Position numbers and translations under genes: made by a program
The notes under the pieces: model-generated
What the model was told of the DNA's origin: nothing
Seen by the model: the letters and a program-made list of their open reading frames with translations, nothing else
Databases searched by the model: none
Part shown: piece by piece, positions 54,856 through 63,918 of the stretch
How positions within the stretch are numbered: the first letter of the stretch is position 1
How the letters are laid out: every line of letters begins with the position of its first letter
Assembly (NCBI RefSeq): GCF_001995215.1
Contig: NZ_MUXN01000021.1
Span: forward strand, 1-64,000
Source of the DNA: Amycolatopsis azurea DSM 43854
Lineage (GTDB): Bacteria > Actinomycetota > Actinomycetes > Mycobacteriales > Pseudonocardiaceae
Direction: 5' to 3'
Length of the DNA stretch: 64,000 nucleotides

Positions 54856-56634
54856 TCACTTCTCGCTGGAGTTGTCCTTGGAGTGGTCACCCGGCATGGC
54901 CGCCTCGGTGAGCACCTGGGACGGCGCCCGGTGGGTGTTGACCTTCTGCTTCCCGAAGAAGCCGATCTCACCCTCCTTGTGGATGCGCTCGACCATATGC
55001 GGGTAGTGCAGCTCGAACGCCGGCCGCTCGGACCGGATCCGGGGCAGCTCGGTGAAGTTGTGCCGCGGCGGCGGGCAGGACGTCGCCCATTCGAGCGAGT
55101 TGCCGTAGCCCCACGGGTCGTCCACCGTGACGATCTCGCCGTACCGGTAGCTCTTGAAGACGTTCCAGATGAACGGCAGCGTCGAGGCACCGAGGATGTA
55201 CGCGCCGATCGTGGAGATCGTGTTCAGCGTCGTGAACCCGTCGGACTGCAGGTAGTCCGCGTACCGGCGCGGCATGCCCTCGGCACCCAGCCAGTGCTGC
55301 ACGAGGAACGTCGCGTGGAAGCCGATGAACGTGGTCCAGAAGTGCCACTTGCCGAGCTTCTCGTCCATCATGCGGCCGGTGATCTTCGGGAACCAGAAGT
55401 AGATCCCGGCGAACGTGGCGAACACGATCGTGCCGTAGAGCACGTAGTGGAAGTGCGCGACGACGAAGTAGCTGTCCGACACGTGGAAGTCGATCGCCGG
55501 CGCGGCCAGCATGATGCCGGTCAGACCGCCGAAGAGGAACGTGACGATGAAGCCCATCGAGAAGATCATCGGCGTCTCGAAGGACAGCTGGCCCTTCCAC
55601 ATCGTGCCGATCCAGTTGAAGAACTTCACGCCGGTCGGGACCGCGATCAGGAAGGTCATGAAGGAGAAGAACGGCAGCAGCACGGCGCCGGTCGCGTACA
55701 TGTGGTGCGCCCACACGGCCACCGAGAGCGCGGCGATCGCCAGCGTCGCCCAGACCAGGCCCTTGTACCCGAAGATCGGCTTGCGGCTGAAGACCGGGAA
55801 GATCTCAGACACGATCCCGAAGAACGGTAGGGCCACGATATAGACCTCTGGATGGCCGAAGAACCAGAAGAGGTGTTGCCAGAGGATCACGCCGCCGTTC
55901 GCGGGGTCGAACACATGCGCCCCGAGATGCCGGTCCGCCAGCAGGCCCATCAGCGCCGCGGTCAGGATCGGGAACGCCAGCAGGATCAGGATGCTGGTGA
56001 CCAGGATGTTCCAGGTGAAGATCGGCATCCGGTACATCGTCATACCCGGGGCGCGCAGGCAGACCACCGTGGTGATCATGTTGACGCCACCGAGGATGGT
56101 GCCGAGACCCGACACGACCAGACCGGAGATCCACAGGTCGGCGCCGACGCCGGGCGAGTGGATGGCGTCCGACAGCGGGGTGTAGGCGAACCAGCCGAAG
56201 TCGGCGGCGCCACCCGGGGTCAGGAAGCCGGACATCACGATCAGGCCGCCGAAGAGGTACAGCCAGTACGAGAACGCGTTCAGCCGCGGGAAGGCCACGT
56301 CGGGCGAACCGATCTGCAGCGGCAGCACGAAGTTCGCGAATCCGAAGAGGATCGGCGTCGCGTACAGCAGCAGCATGATCGTGCCGTGCATCGTGAACAG
56401 CTGGTTGTACTGCTCCTGCGAAAGGAACTGCTGCCCGGGACGCGCCAGCTCGGAGCGGATCAGCATCGCCATCGCGCCGCCCACCATGAAGAAGGCGAAC
56501 GACGTGACCAGGTACATGATGCCGATTTGCTTGTGGTCCGTCGTGCGGAACAACCGCAGCAGGTACGAACCCTTAACCGACTCGCGCGCGGGATACGGGC
56601 GCGTGGCGATCGGCTTGGGGGCTACGGCCGTCAC
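54856..56634 (-). CDS. ctaD: Cytochrome c oxidase subunit I
   Basis: A 592-residue haem-copper oxidase subunit with about 12 helices. [22 protein letters not shown] has the haem a ligand. [22 protein letters not shown] carries the His and Tyr of CuB, and [19 protein letters not shown] the adjacent pair of His ligands. Another haem ligand pair lies in [12 protein letters not shown]. It is the catalytic core of the aa3 oxidase in the bcc-aa3 supercomplex. GTG 56634 is used because GGAGG lies five bases upstream; a TTG at 56649 would add five residues. ctaC/E are not next to it. Confidence 0.97.
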   Translation of the reverse strand: MTAVAPKPIATRPYPARESVKGSYLLRLFRTTDHKQIGIMYLVTSFAFFMVGGAMAMLIRSELARPGQQFLSQEQYNQLFTMHGTIMLLLYATPILFGFANFVLPLQIGSPDVAFPRLNAFSYWLYLFGGLIVMSGFLTPGGAADFGWFAYTPLSDAIHSPGVGADLWISGLVVSGLGTILGGVNMITTVVCLRAPGMTMYRMPIFTWNILVTSILILLAFPILTAALMGLLADRHLGAHVFDPANGGVILWQHLFWFFGHPEVYIVALPFFGIVSEIFPVFSRKPIFGYKGLVWATLAIAALSVAVWAHHMYATGAVLLPFFSFMTFLIAVPTGVKFFNWIGTMWKGQLSFETPMIFSMGFIVTFLFGGLTGIMLAAPAIDFHVSDSYFVVAHFHYVLYGTIVFATFAGIYFWFPKITGRMMDEKLGKWHFWTTFIGFHATFLVQHWLGAEGMPRRYADYLQSDGFTTLNTISTIGAYILGASTLPFIWNVFKSYRYGEIVTVDDPWGYGNSLEWATSCPPPRHNFTELPRIRSERPAFELHYPHMVERIHKEGEIGFFGKQKVNTHRAPSQVLTEAAMPGDHSKDNSSEK

Positions 56635-56769
56635 TCCTGCCTCCAACACTCAAACCTTGTGGTGGTCAATGTTCTGCCGTCGGCCGGGTTCGGGACCCAT
56701 TTCGGCGGCTAGTGGGGATCGTAGCCCTCACTACCCACCGTCGCGCGCACCGGCTGGCAAGATCGCACC

Positions 56770-57603
56770 GTGACCGACCGCTACACACGCGAGGGAGTGG
56801 CCGCGGCCATCGCTGTCGGTGACCGGTTCGGGCTCCCGACAGCTGCTCCCGATGTCGTGCATTTCAAGTCGAACGTGCTGGTGAGACTGGGTCCGGTGGT
56901 GGCGCGGGTGCCGGGCACGACGCGGTTCGCCCGTCCCTCCCCTGTGGACTGGCTCGCGCGCGACGTCGAGCTGTCCAGGTACCTCACGGAACGTGATGTG
57001 CTCGTCGTCTCACCCACCACGGATCCCCCGGCCGGACCGCATTTCGCCGGCGGCCTTCCGGTCACTCTCTGGCATTACACGCCGCACGAGCCGGGGCACA
57101 CCCTGTCGCCGTCCGAGGTGGCGGTTTCGCTCGCCCGGGTGCACGACGCGCTCGCGGACTACCCCGGCGAGCTGCCCGAACTCGGACCGGTCCGTGAACT
57201 GCGGACCCTGCTCGACCGGAACGGCTCACTATTGGGCGACGCCGCGCCCCGGCTGTACGAAGAACTCGAACGGGTCGCGGCCGCCCTGCCGACGGACGAC
57301 GCCCGGCCGCTGCACGGAGACGCCCATCGGGGGAACGTCGTCGCGACGGCGGCCGGGCCGTGCTGGCTGGACTTCGAGGACACCTGGCGCGGACCGCTCG
57401 GCTGGGACCTCGGCGTGCTCTACGCCGAGGCCGGGCGCGCCACTTTGGACGCGTACCCGGCGGAGGTCGCGCCCGAGTCGCTGGAGCCGTTCATCGCGCT
57501 GCGACGGTTGTTCGAGATCCCCTGGCGGTTCGTGATCGCGCAGCGGTTCCCGGAGCGGCGCGGAGAGGCCGAAGCGGCCCTGGCGCGCTACCGGTGGTCG
57601 TGA
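56770..57603 (+). CDS. APH/choline-kinase-like phosphotransferase
   Basis: A 277-residue kinase of the aminoglycoside phosphotransferase fold. PLHGDAHRGNVVAT contains the catalytic Asp, and CWLDFEDTWRGPLGWDLGVLY is the second metal motif. The N-lobe is small: VVHFKSNVLVRLGPVVARVPG. The substrate is unknown; such proteins phosphorylate diverse amino- or hydroxyl-compounds. GTG 56770 has a CAAGAT-like hexamer a few bases upstream, so it may be leaderless. It converges with the glycosyltransferase gene across a 466-base repeat region. Confidence 0.85.
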   Translation: MTDRYTREGVAAAIAVGDRFGLPTAAPDVVHFKSNVLVRLGPVVARVPGTTRFARPSPVDWLARDVELSRYLTERDVLVVSPTTDPPAGPHFAGGLPVTLWHYTPHEPGHTLSPSEVAVSLARVHDALADYPGELPELGPVRELRTLLDRNGSLLGDAAPRLYEELERVAAALPTDDARPLHGDAHRGNVVATAAGPCWLDFEDTWRGPLGWDLGVLYAEAGRATLDAYPAEVAPESLEPFIALRRLFEIPWRFVIAQRFPERRGEAEAALARYRWS

Positions 57604-57720
57604 CTCGCGTGCCCGAACCCGTAACTCGCGTGATCAGACACGTGACTCGCGTGATCAGACACGGAACACCCGAGTGCGGCGTCCAGTCACGTGAGTTCCG
57701 GGTTCAAGCACGCGAGTCAC
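57600..57720. repeat. ACTCGCGTGATCAG repeat cluster after the APH-like gene
   Basis: GTGACTCGCGTG (57600-57611) and CACGCGAGTCAC (57709-57720) are perfect inverted arms enclosing about 97 bases. ACTCGCGTGATCAGACACG occurs twice, at 57624-57642 and 57645-57663, with a 21-base period. The arms overlap the gene's stop codon. The family is the same as at 7788-7906. Element B follows at 57769. Confidence 0.8.
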
Positions 57721-57768
57721 GGGTTCGCCCTGACCGTGAACCACCGCGTTCAGAGGACTATTGAGAGG

Positions 57769-58066
57769 TAAGTCGAAGGTGGCGTGTTCAGTCGCTTGCC
57801 CGTACGCCGACTTCGGGTGTTGCGAAAGCCACTTTCGCAACGTTGAAGGTTGCGAAAGTGGCTTTCGCAACGCTTGGGGGACTTCGCCGCCCACGAGGAC
57901 CGCAAGCCCCACGGCAAAGGGGACTTTCCTCTCGTGCAATGAGGGAAAAGCCCCTTCACCTCGCTGATCACTGCCGAACACCGGTCCGTGAAGGCCTCCT
58001 TGAGGGACCCAGAGTCCCTCAAGGAGGCCTTCACGGACTTGGCATCCGACAGGACACCTTGCCCTC
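57769..58066. repeat. Composite palindromic element B, inverted relative of element A
   Basis: The 298 bases are collinear, in reverse complement, with element A from 34069 to 34362. In plus-strand order it has the TTGCGAAAG nested stem (57819-57871, loop GTTGAAG), a degraded GGGGACTTTCC stem (57914-57960), and the GTCCGTGAAGG stem (57984-58038, loop CCAGA). The loops are the reverse complements of A's loops, proving inversion of the whole unit. Its outer repeats are partly lost. It fills a convergent gap. Confidence 0.85.
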
Positions 58067-58069
58067 CCC

Positions 58070-59281
58070 TCAACAACTGCGGGAGATCAGCAACTTCGCG
58101 GCCACATCGACACCGTCGGTCCGCACCTCACCTCCGACTTGAGCGGCGCGCGAAGCGACGTCGGGCCGGAGCACCTCCTCCAAAGCGAGCGTCAGCGCCT
58201 CGGCCGACGGCTCCCCCGTGATCGAGGTCCCCACCCCGAGGTCACGGACGCGCTGCGCGAAGTAGGGCTGGTCGAACATCTGCGGAACGAGCACTTGCGG
58301 CACCCCCGCCCGGGTCGCCGCCGTGGTCGTCCCGGCGCCGCCGTGGTGCACGACCGCCGCGACACGGGGGAAGAGCGCCTGCTGGTTGACGTCCCCGATC
58401 GCGAGGCAGTCGGGTTCGTCGTCGATCAGCGCCAGCCCGGTCCAGCCGCGGAACACGATCGCCCGCCGTCCGTGCGCCCTCGCCGCCTCGATCATCGCCT
58501 TCTCGATCTCCTCGGGCGCGCGGATGCTCCCGAAGCCGAAGTAGACCGGCGGTTCCCCGTCGTCGAGGAACGCCTCCAGTTCCGGGGACAGCGGACTGTG
58601 GTCCGGCAGGATCCAGGCGCCGGTCTGGTGCACGTCCAGGGCGGACGGTCCCCGCCACGGCGCCAGCACCGGATCGGCGGCCAGCCACGGCGCCTCGGTG
58701 AAGATGTGCCCTCGGACGTCGTCGACCGGCGGCAGGCCGAGCAGTTTCCGCCGCGCGCCGAGCACGCCGCCCCACTGCTCGTTCCACCGTTCCGCGTCGT
58801 CGGCCCACAACGCCGGTATGGCGGCGTCGGGATTCTTCGGCGCCCATCCCGTGAAAACGGGCGGACGATGGTGCAGGGAAGGCAGCGTTATCGGGCAGTA
58901 GGCGGTGAAGAAATAGGGAATGCCTTTTCGCTCGGCCACCGAATGGGCGGCGATGTTCAACGCCATTCCCGCGACGACGGCGTCGCATCCCTCGGCCGCC
59001 TCCGGCATCGTCTCGAACTGGTCGACGACCATGGCCTCGGCCATCTGGCGCCGCCCCTCGGGGGTGGCCATCGCCTTGGTCATCGCGGAATCCGGCTTCG
59101 CCGTCGACCGGAGTTCCGGCCCCAGCGGGGCGAAGGAGATCCCGAGACCTTCGGCCCAGTCCCGGAAATCCGGCGGCGCGCAGAGCCGGACCTCCTGGCC
59201 TAGTTCCCGCAATCGCACAGCCAGCGCGACCAGCGGCTGCACTTCACCCCTCGTCCCGATAGTGGACAGGAGTACACGCAT
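58070..59281 (-). CDS. GT1 family glycosyltransferase (MGT/GtfE-like)
   Basis: A 403-residue GT-B enzyme. MRVLLSTIGTRGEVQPLVALAVRLRELGQEVRLCAPPDF is the N-terminal domain start typical of antibiotic and sterol glycosyltransferases. VHHGGAGTTTAATRAGVPQVLVPQMFDQPYFAQRV is the nucleotide-sugar motif. It resembles the glycopeptide-antibiotic GtfE/B group, but no aglycone or sugar genes are nearby, so the acceptor is unknown. It is monocistronic. ATG 59281 has AAGGGGGATTCCC upstream. It lies 112 bases from the hydrolase gene that precedes it on the same strand. Confidence 0.88.
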   Translation of the reverse strand: MRVLLSTIGTRGEVQPLVALAVRLRELGQEVRLCAPPDFRDWAEGLGISFAPLGPELRSTAKPDSAMTKAMATPEGRRQMAEAMVVDQFETMPEAAEGCDAVVAGMALNIAAHSVAERKGIPYFFTAYCPITLPSLHHRPPVFTGWAPKNPDAAIPALWADDAERWNEQWGGVLGARRKLLGLPPVDDVRGHIFTEAPWLAADPVLAPWRGPSALDVHQTGAWILPDHSPLSPELEAFLDDGEPPVYFGFGSIRAPEEIEKAMIEAARAHGRRAIVFRGWTGLALIDDEPDCLAIGDVNQQALFPRVAAVVHHGGAGTTTAATRAGVPQVLVPQMFDQPYFAQRVRDLGVGTSITGEPSAEALTLALEEVLRPDVASRAAQVGGEVRTDGVDVAAKLLISRSC

Positions 59282-59393
59282 GGGAATCCCCCTTCGGCAA
59301 ATACGTGAAGGCGGAAATTGTGGACCGGGAATGGGGGCTTGCCGCAAGTCCCCCTGTCCGCTATACCTTGGAAGGGGCAAGGGGAAACGTTTC

Positions 59394-60131
59394 TTACGCG
59401 GGGTACCAGCCCAAGATCGCCTCGACGACTCCGGCAGGATCCTCCAGCGGCGTCAGATGTCCCGCTTCGGGCAGCACCACCAAGGTCGCGTCCGGCAGCG
59501 CTTCCACCAGCGTGTTCGCCGCTTCCACCGGGGTCAGGCCGTCCTCTTCGCCGACCACGACCAGTGCCGGCACGTCCGCAGAGCGCAGCGTTTCGAGCGA
59601 ATCGGGCCGGGTCGCCATCGCGCGCGCCGCCCACGCGATCCCCGCCGCCGGCTGTGTCGTGATCAGTTCGCGAAGCCGCTCCACGACTTCCGGTGCGGCT
59701 TTCCCGGCGAGCAGGCCGGGCGTGACGGCCTCGGGCATCCACCCGGCGCCTTCCGCCTCGACCCGGGCCGCGACGTCGTACCGGCCCTGCACGGCCTCGG
59801 GGGTGTCCGCCGTCGCCTTCGTGTCGATGAACACGAGGCCGCCCACACGTTCCGGGGCGAGGCGCAGCACCGCCATCGTCAGATAGCCGCCCATCGAGCA
59901 GCCGCCGAGGACGACCTTGTCCAGGCCGAGCCGGTCGAGCAGCGCCACGACGTCGCGGGCGGCGTCGTCCAGGTTCGGCTCCCGGTCGGTCTCCGGCAGC
60001 GGGCTGCGGCCGAGGCCGCGCTGGTCGGGGGTGATCAGCCGCAGGCGTTCGCCGAGAGGCGCTCGCACCCCGTCCCACATGCGGGCGTCGACGGGGAAGG
60101 CGTGCAGCAGTACCAGCGGGAGATCCTTCAT
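59394..60131 (-). CDS. Alpha/beta hydrolase
   Basis: A 245-residue alpha/beta hydrolase. LVLLHAFPVDARMWDGV is the oxyanion strand, VLGGCSMGGYLTMAVL carries the nucleophile Ser79, VVVGEEDGLTP the acid, and LPEAGHLTPLEDP the His. It belongs to the esterase/lactonase/haloperoxidase-like branch, with a lid region around AVTPGLLAGKAAPEVVERL. The substrate is unknown. ATG 60131 is used. It is divergent from the GNAT gene with about 40 bases between them, so they may share a bidirectional promoter. Confidence 0.9.
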   Translation of the reverse strand: MKDLPLVLLHAFPVDARMWDGVRAPLGERLRLITPDQRGLGRSPLPETDREPNLDDAARDVVALLDRLGLDKVVLGGCSMGGYLTMAVLRLAPERVGGLVFIDTKATADTPEAVQGRYDVAARVEAEGAGWMPEAVTPGLLAGKAAPEVVERLRELITTQPAAGIAWAARAMATRPDSLETLRSADVPALVVVGEEDGLTPVEAANTLVEALPDATLVVLPEAGHLTPLEDPAGVVEAILGWYPA

Positions 60132-60171
60132 GGCGATAATTCTGTCGCACCCCCGCGCTACCGTCAGATCC

Positions 60172-60672
60172 GTGCTGACAGACATCAAGACGGAGAGGTT
60201 GCTGCTGCGGCGGCTGCGCGAGGCGGACCGCGAGAACATCGTCGCGCTGCAGGCCGATCCGGAGACGAACAAGTTCAACCCGGTTCCGCACACCGTCGAG
60301 GGTGCGAACGAGCTATACGACGCCTGGCTGAAGCAGTGGGCCGAACACGGATTCGGCTATCTCACGGTGTCCGCTTTGGACGATCCCGAGGTGATCCTCG
60401 GCTTCGGCGGCGTCCGGTATCACGAATGGAACGGCGAGCGCGTGCTGAACCTCGCGTATCGCTTCTGGCCGTTCACCTGGGGCAAGGGCTACGCGACGGA
60501 GATGGCGGCGGCCGTCGTCGAGTGGGCCGAGCGGGAGCTCCCCGAGGTCCCGGTGATCGCCAACATCATGGTGTCCAACGAACCGTCGGTCCGGGTCGCC
60601 GAGCGGCTCGGCTTCAAGATCCACACGGAGGAGGAATACGAGGGAGCACCTTCACTGCACCTGCGGCGCTGA
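60172..60672 (+). CDS. GNAT N-acetyltransferase (RimJ/RimL-like)
   Basis: A 166-residue acetyltransferase. ERLLLRRLREADRENIVAL starts the fold, and RFWPFTWGKGYATEMAAAVVEWA is the acetyl-CoA loop; VSNEPSVRVAERLGFKIHTEE ends it. The pattern resembles RimJ/L ribosomal N-acetyltransferases, but small-molecule and antibiotic substrates occur too. GTG 60172 has TACCGT five to ten bases upstream, indicating a leaderless message. It converges 11 bases from the small zinc-ribbon gene. Confidence 0.88.
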   Translation: MLTDIKTERLLLRRLREADRENIVALQADPETNKFNPVPHTVEGANELYDAWLKQWAEHGFGYLTVSALDDPEVILGFGGVRYHEWNGERVLNLAYRFWPFTWGKGYATEMAAAVVEWAERELPEVPVIANIMVSNEPSVRVAERLGFKIHTEEEYEGAPSLHLRR

Positions 60673-60683
60673 ACCTTCGGCGA

Positions 60684-60971
60684 TCACCAGCGGCCCGGGC
60701 GGCGCCGGGACCGCGCTTCCCAGCACGGCTTGTGCCAATGGCGGCGGTCGGCGACCCCGCCGGTGTCGTCGGCGGGCCAGACGACCAGATGCGGGATCCC
60801 CGGCCGGATCTCGTGGTCGCAGCCGGGACAGCGATAGTCCTTGGTGGCCTGCGCGCCGGGCACCGTCCGGACCAGCCATTCCCCGTCGGTGGCCGATTCC
60901 GAACGCGCCCAGCCGGTGGACGCGCCGAGGTCCGGTCGTCCACCGCGGTCGGGCCGATTACGTCGAGGCAC
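60684..60971 (-). CDS. Short zinc-ribbon-like protein
   Basis: A 95-residue protein. An Arg/Pro-rich start (PRRNRPDRGGRPD) precedes a folded part with YRCPGCDHEIRPGIPHLVVWP...RHWHKPCWEAR. C-x2-C and H-x3-C can bind zinc. The same pattern is often annotated as an ATP/GTP-binding protein in actinomycetes, though no Walker motif is present here. GTG 60971 has TACGGT a short distance upstream and no ribosome site, so it is likely leaderless. It is a minus-strand gene just downstream of the AraC gene. Confidence 0.7.
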   Translation of the reverse strand: MPRRNRPDRGGRPDLGASTGWARSESATDGEWLVRTVPGAQATKDYRCPGCDHEIRPGIPHLVVWPADDTGGVADRRHWHKPCWEARSRRRPGRW

Positions 60972-60997
60972 CCAGAAACCGTAACCGGAGGCCTGGT

Positions 60998-61750
60998 TCA
61001 GCCGTCGAAGTAGGCGCCCGGCGTCACCCCGACCGCCCGGCGGAAGGCGACGACGAACGCGCTCGGCGAGGAGTAGCCGATCCGGCGGGAGACCGCGGTC
61101 AGCGGCAGCCCCTCGGCCAGCAGCGGCAGCGACGCGCGTAACCGGGCCTGCACCCGCCACGCGCCGAACGTCGTCCGGCACTCGGTGAGGAACAGCCGCG
61201 CGAGCGTGCGCTCGCTCGCCCCCGCGCCGTGCGCGAAATCCGCGAGGCCGCGGCGGTCCGCCGGATCGGCGATCACCGCCCGCGCGACGGTCAGCGCCCG
61301 TTCGTCGGACGGCATCGGCACGGCGATCGGCACGACGTCCACCGGTTCGAGCAGGTCGAAGGCGACGGCCTCGGCCCGGCGGCGCGCGTCGTCGGCGAGG
61401 TCGGCCGCGCCGAGGTGCTCCAGCAGTTCCCGCAGCAGCGGGCGGACGGCGACGAGCGTCGGCGCGGGCCAGTGCACCGGGCACCGGTCCTGCGCGGCGT
61501 AGATCCCGCGCAGCACGGTCTGCGCGGTGGCACCGGTCCGGTGGACGACACCGGCGGGGATCCACAGCGCCCGCGTCGGCGGCAGTACCCAGTGCCGATC
61601 GCCGACGTTCACGCTCAGGATCCCGCGCGCCGCCCAGGCGAGCTGGTGGCCGTCGTGCTCGTGCCAGGGAAGCCACGTGCCCGCGGGCAGGTCCATCTCG
61701 CCGAGCACCATCGCCGTCGGCATCGGCGGCAGGAGTCCGATACTCGACAT
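60998..61750 (-). CDS. AraC family regulator with cupin sensor
   Basis: A 250-residue protein. The N-terminal cupin (MDLPAGTWLPWHEHDGHQLAWAARGILSVNV, with His pairs) probably binds a small molecule or metal. The C-terminal AraC domain has two helix-turn-helices: RGLADFAHGAGASERTLARLFLTE and LPLTAVSRRIGYSSPSAFVVAFRRAVGVTPGAYF. ATG 61750 is taken; a GTG at 61753 is adjacent. It is divergent from a methyltransferase across 45 bases, making that gene the likely target. Confidence 0.88.
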   Translation of the reverse strand: MSSIGLLPPMPTAMVLGEMDLPAGTWLPWHEHDGHQLAWAARGILSVNVGDRHWVLPPTRALWIPAGVVHRTGATAQTVLRGIYAAQDRCPVHWPAPTLVAVRPLLRELLEHLGAADLADDARRRAEAVAFDLLEPVDVVPIAVPMPSDERALTVARAVIADPADRRGLADFAHGAGASERTLARLFLTECRTTFGAWRVQARLRASLPLLAEGLPLTAVSRRIGYSSPSAFVVAFRRAVGVTPGAYFDG

Positions 61751-61795
61751 CACTTGGCAGCCTATCGCCTACCGGTCACCGTTAGCTTCGGATTC

Positions 61796-62365
61796 ATGCC
61801 GATGAACCTGGTGCACCGCAAACTGTGCAGTTCCGCGCTGTGGGCGAAAGCCGTCGCCGCCGAGATGCCGGGCAACGTCGCCGGATACGACCTCGGCGAC
61901 TCCGTGCTGGAGATCGGCCCCGGCTTCGGCGCGACCACCCGGGCGCTCGTCGGGCTCGTCCCCCGGCTCACCGCCATCGAGATCGACGAGGCGTCGGCGG
62001 AGCTGCTGAAGCGGGAGTTCGACGGCCGGGTCCGGATCGTCCAGGGCGACGGCGCCGCGATGCCCTTCGAGGACGGCGAGTTCTCATCGGTCGTCTGCTT
62101 CACGATGCTGCACCACGTGCCGACGACGGCCTTGCAGGACGCGATCTTCGCCGAGGCGTTCCGCGTGCTCCGTCCCGGCGGAGTCCTGCGCGCCATGGAC
62201 AGCCTGGAGAGCTTGCCGTTCCGGCTCCTCCACATCGGCGACACGATGAACGCGCTCGACCCGGTCTCGGTCTGGCCCCGGCTCACCGACGCCGGATTCA
62301 CCGGCATCAAGGTCGACCACGTCCCGAAGCGCTCCGTGAGCTTCTCGGCCCGGAAACCCACCTGA
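61796..62365 (+). CDS. SAM-dependent methyltransferase
   Basis: A 189-residue class I methyltransferase. VLEIGPGFGATTRAL is the SAM glycine loop, and AIEID and QGDGAAMPFEDGEF are motif II/III. FTMLHHVPT and VLRPGGVLRAMDS continue the UbiE/ubiquinone-like branch. The small size excludes a large insertion. Substrate unknown. ATG 61796 has TTAGCT nearby, likely leaderless. It is divergent from the AraC gene and ends two bases before a hairpin. Confidence 0.85.
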   Translation: MPMNLVHRKLCSSALWAKAVAAEMPGNVAGYDLGDSVLEIGPGFGATTRALVGLVPRLTAIEIDEASAELLKREFDGRVRIVQGDGAAMPFEDGEFSSVVCFTMLHHVPTTALQDAIFAEAFRVLRPGGVLRAMDSLESLPFRLLHIGDTMNALDPVSVWPRLTDAGFTGIKVDHVPKRSVSFSARKPT

Positions 62366-62366
62366 C

Positions 62367-62428
62367 GCGTTTCGTCCTCTGAATGCGGTAGTTGCACGCG
62401 CAAGGACCGCATTCAGGGGACGAAACGC
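62367..62428. repeat. Inverted repeat of the GCGTTTCGTCCTCTG family, copy 3
   Basis: Arms 62367-62389 and 62406-62428 pair except for one inner mismatch (CTCTG against CAGGGG). The loop has TTGCACGCGCAA, nearly palindromic. The inner arm, GAATGCGG, is as in copy 2. It lies between the converging methyltransferase and phosphatase-fold genes. Confidence 0.88.
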
Positions 62429-62432
62429 GGGG

Positions 62433-63557
62433 TCAGCCGCGAGCGAGGACCAGGGGGACGAGTTGTTCGGCCGGAGTCAGCGAGCCGTGCTGACCGACCA
62501 GGGAGGACTCGACGGCCTCGGCCAGTTCCCGCACCAGCCCGAAACGCCCCTTCGACGCCACGACGACGTCGCCGATGCGCGGCCGGACCCGATCGGCGAC
62601 CGGTCCGAACCATCCCGCCTCGACGGCCTCGTCGCGCGAGAGGGTCCACGCCCGGTCACCGATCACCTCGCGCCAGGCCGCCAGGACGTCGGCTTCCGCG
62701 CCCGGTTCGCTGTAGACGTGCCGCGCCCGGACCTCGCCCCCGATCGCCCGGACGCCACCGAGCAGCGCGGGGGTTTCGTCGATGTCGAGCGCGCCCTCGA
62801 CGGTCACCATGCCGTGGTCGGCCACGACGGCGAGGAGCGCGCCGGACGGAAGACCGTCCACGATGGACTCGACCAGCCTGTCGACGTGCCGCAGCTGCAT
62901 CCGCCACGGTGACGAACCCGGGCCGTAGATGTGCCCCAGCATGTCGAGTTCGCTGTGATAGCCCCAGCAGAACGCCGGCCTCGCTTCGAGGCAGTGCAGG
63001 ACGCAGGCGGCCAGGTCACCGAGCGCGTGGACGCCGATGTAGCGAGCGCCGGACTGGGTCGCGCGGGTCAGCGCGGTGTCGGCGAACTTCGCCGAAGACA
63101 CCACGCTGGTCGTGATCCCGGCGGCCGCCGCGCGCTCGAACGTCGTCGGCAGCGGCTGCACCTCGCGCGGCGGCAACGCGCCGCGGAGATCCCCGCCGTC
63201 CACATGACTGCTCCAGCGCAGCGCGTTCAGGACACCGGCGCCCGGCACCTCGAAGCTGTAGCCGACCAGGCCGTGCTCCCCCGAGGCCAGCCCCGTGCCG
63301 ATCGCGCCGAGACCGGCGGCCGTCGTCGCCGGGAAACCGACCCGCAGCGGCGACTTCGCCAGTTGCGTGAGCACGGGAGCGTCGGTGGCGTGTTCGGCCA
63401 GCAGTTCCCAGCCGAGACCGTCGATGAGCAGGACACAGGCGCTGGAGGCCTCGACAAGGCTCAGCGTGTTGGCGAACTCGGTGGCGCCGAGGGCGGAAAG
63501 CACGGACGGGACGACTTGGCCGAGGTGCGGCACATGCGCCGCGACAGGCAGTTCCAC
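62433..63557 (-). CDS. Alkaline-phosphatase-fold (nucleotide pyrophosphatase-like) protein
   Basis: A 374-residue protein. VLLIDGLGWELL holds the first metal Asp. VGFPATTAAGLGAIGTGL carries the Thr nucleophile region, and YHSELDMLGHIYGPGS and VVADHGMVTVEG contain the other metal Asp and His residues. It fits the type I phosphodiesterase/nucleotide pyrophosphatase branch. It would cleave phosphodiester or pyrophosphate bonds. Substrate unknown. GTG 63557 is used. No signal peptide is visible, so it may be cytoplasmic. It is divergent from the FmdB gene. Confidence 0.88.
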   Translation of the reverse strand: MELPVAAHVPHLGQVVPSVLSALGATEFANTLSLVEASSACVLLIDGLGWELLAEHATDAPVLTQLAKSPLRVGFPATTAAGLGAIGTGLASGEHGLVGYSFEVPGAGVLNALRWSSHVDGGDLRGALPPREVQPLPTTFERAAAAGITTSVVSSAKFADTALTRATQSGARYIGVHALGDLAACVLHCLEARPAFCWGYHSELDMLGHIYGPGSSPWRMQLRHVDRLVESIVDGLPSGALLAVVADHGMVTVEGALDIDETPALLGGVRAIGGEVRARHVYSEPGAEADVLAAWREVIGDRAWTLSRDEAVEAGWFGPVADRVRPRIGDVVVASKGRFGLVRELAEAVESSLVGQHGSLTPAEQLVPLVLARG

Positions 63558-63599
63558 CCGGCCAGCTTGCCATCCCGGGCACGAAAAGGAGATGGGATA

Positions 63600-63821
63600 A
63601 TGCCGGGCATGCCGACTTACGCCTACCGCTGCCGCGAATGCGCCGGGACCTTCGAACTGCTGCGGCCGATGAGCGAGTCCGGTGCGCCCGCGCAGTGCCC
63701 GGAGGGCCACCAGGACACCGTCAAGCTGCTGACGACCGTCGCGCTGACCGGGTCGGCGTCCGGTCCTGCGCCCGTTCCCGCCGGTGGCGGTGGCTGCTGC
63801 GGGGGCGGCTGCTGCAGCTGA
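63600..63821 (+). CDS. FmdB-type zinc ribbon protein
   Basis: A 73-residue protein. PTYAYRCRECAGTFELLRPM and APAQCPEGHQDTVKLLTTV give the two-Cys-pair zinc ribbon (C-x2-C, C-x2-GH). The C-terminus ends GGGGCCGGGCCS, with extra Cys residues. FmdB proteins have a poorly known regulatory role. ATG 63600 has AAGGAG upstream at usable spacing; an internal ATG at 63609 gives the more usual MPTYAYRC start. It is followed by the repeat-hairpin and the last gene. Confidence 0.9.
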   Translation: MPGMPTYAYRCRECAGTFELLRPMSESGAPAQCPEGHQDTVKLLTTVALTGSASGPAPVPAGGGGCCGGGCCS

Positions 63822-63869
63822 CCACTCGACCGAGTGACGTAACGTGTGATAGCCCGTTTGGCGGGTACC

Positions 63870-63908
63870 CCCTTCCCACCAGTCTGGAAGCTCCAGTGGT
63901 GGGAAGGG
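63870..63908 (+). promoter_or_regulatory. Hairpin overlapping the ribosome site of the last gene
   Basis: CCCTTCCCACCA (63870-63881) pairs perfectly with TGGTGGGAAGGG (63897-63908), and CTGGA/TCCAG extend the stem inward around AGC. The right arm contains most of the GGGAAGGGAG ribosome site that precedes GTG 63919. When folded, translation would be hidden. It may instead be the terminator of the FmdB gene. Both fit the sequence. Confidence 0.75.
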
Positions 63909-63918
63909 AGAACGTCCA

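Noticed and set aside
58070-59281. Glycopeptide antibiotic biosynthetic cluster
   Set aside because: The glycosyltransferase resembles that group but stands alone, without peptide synthetase, P450 or sugar genes in the surrounding 15 kb.
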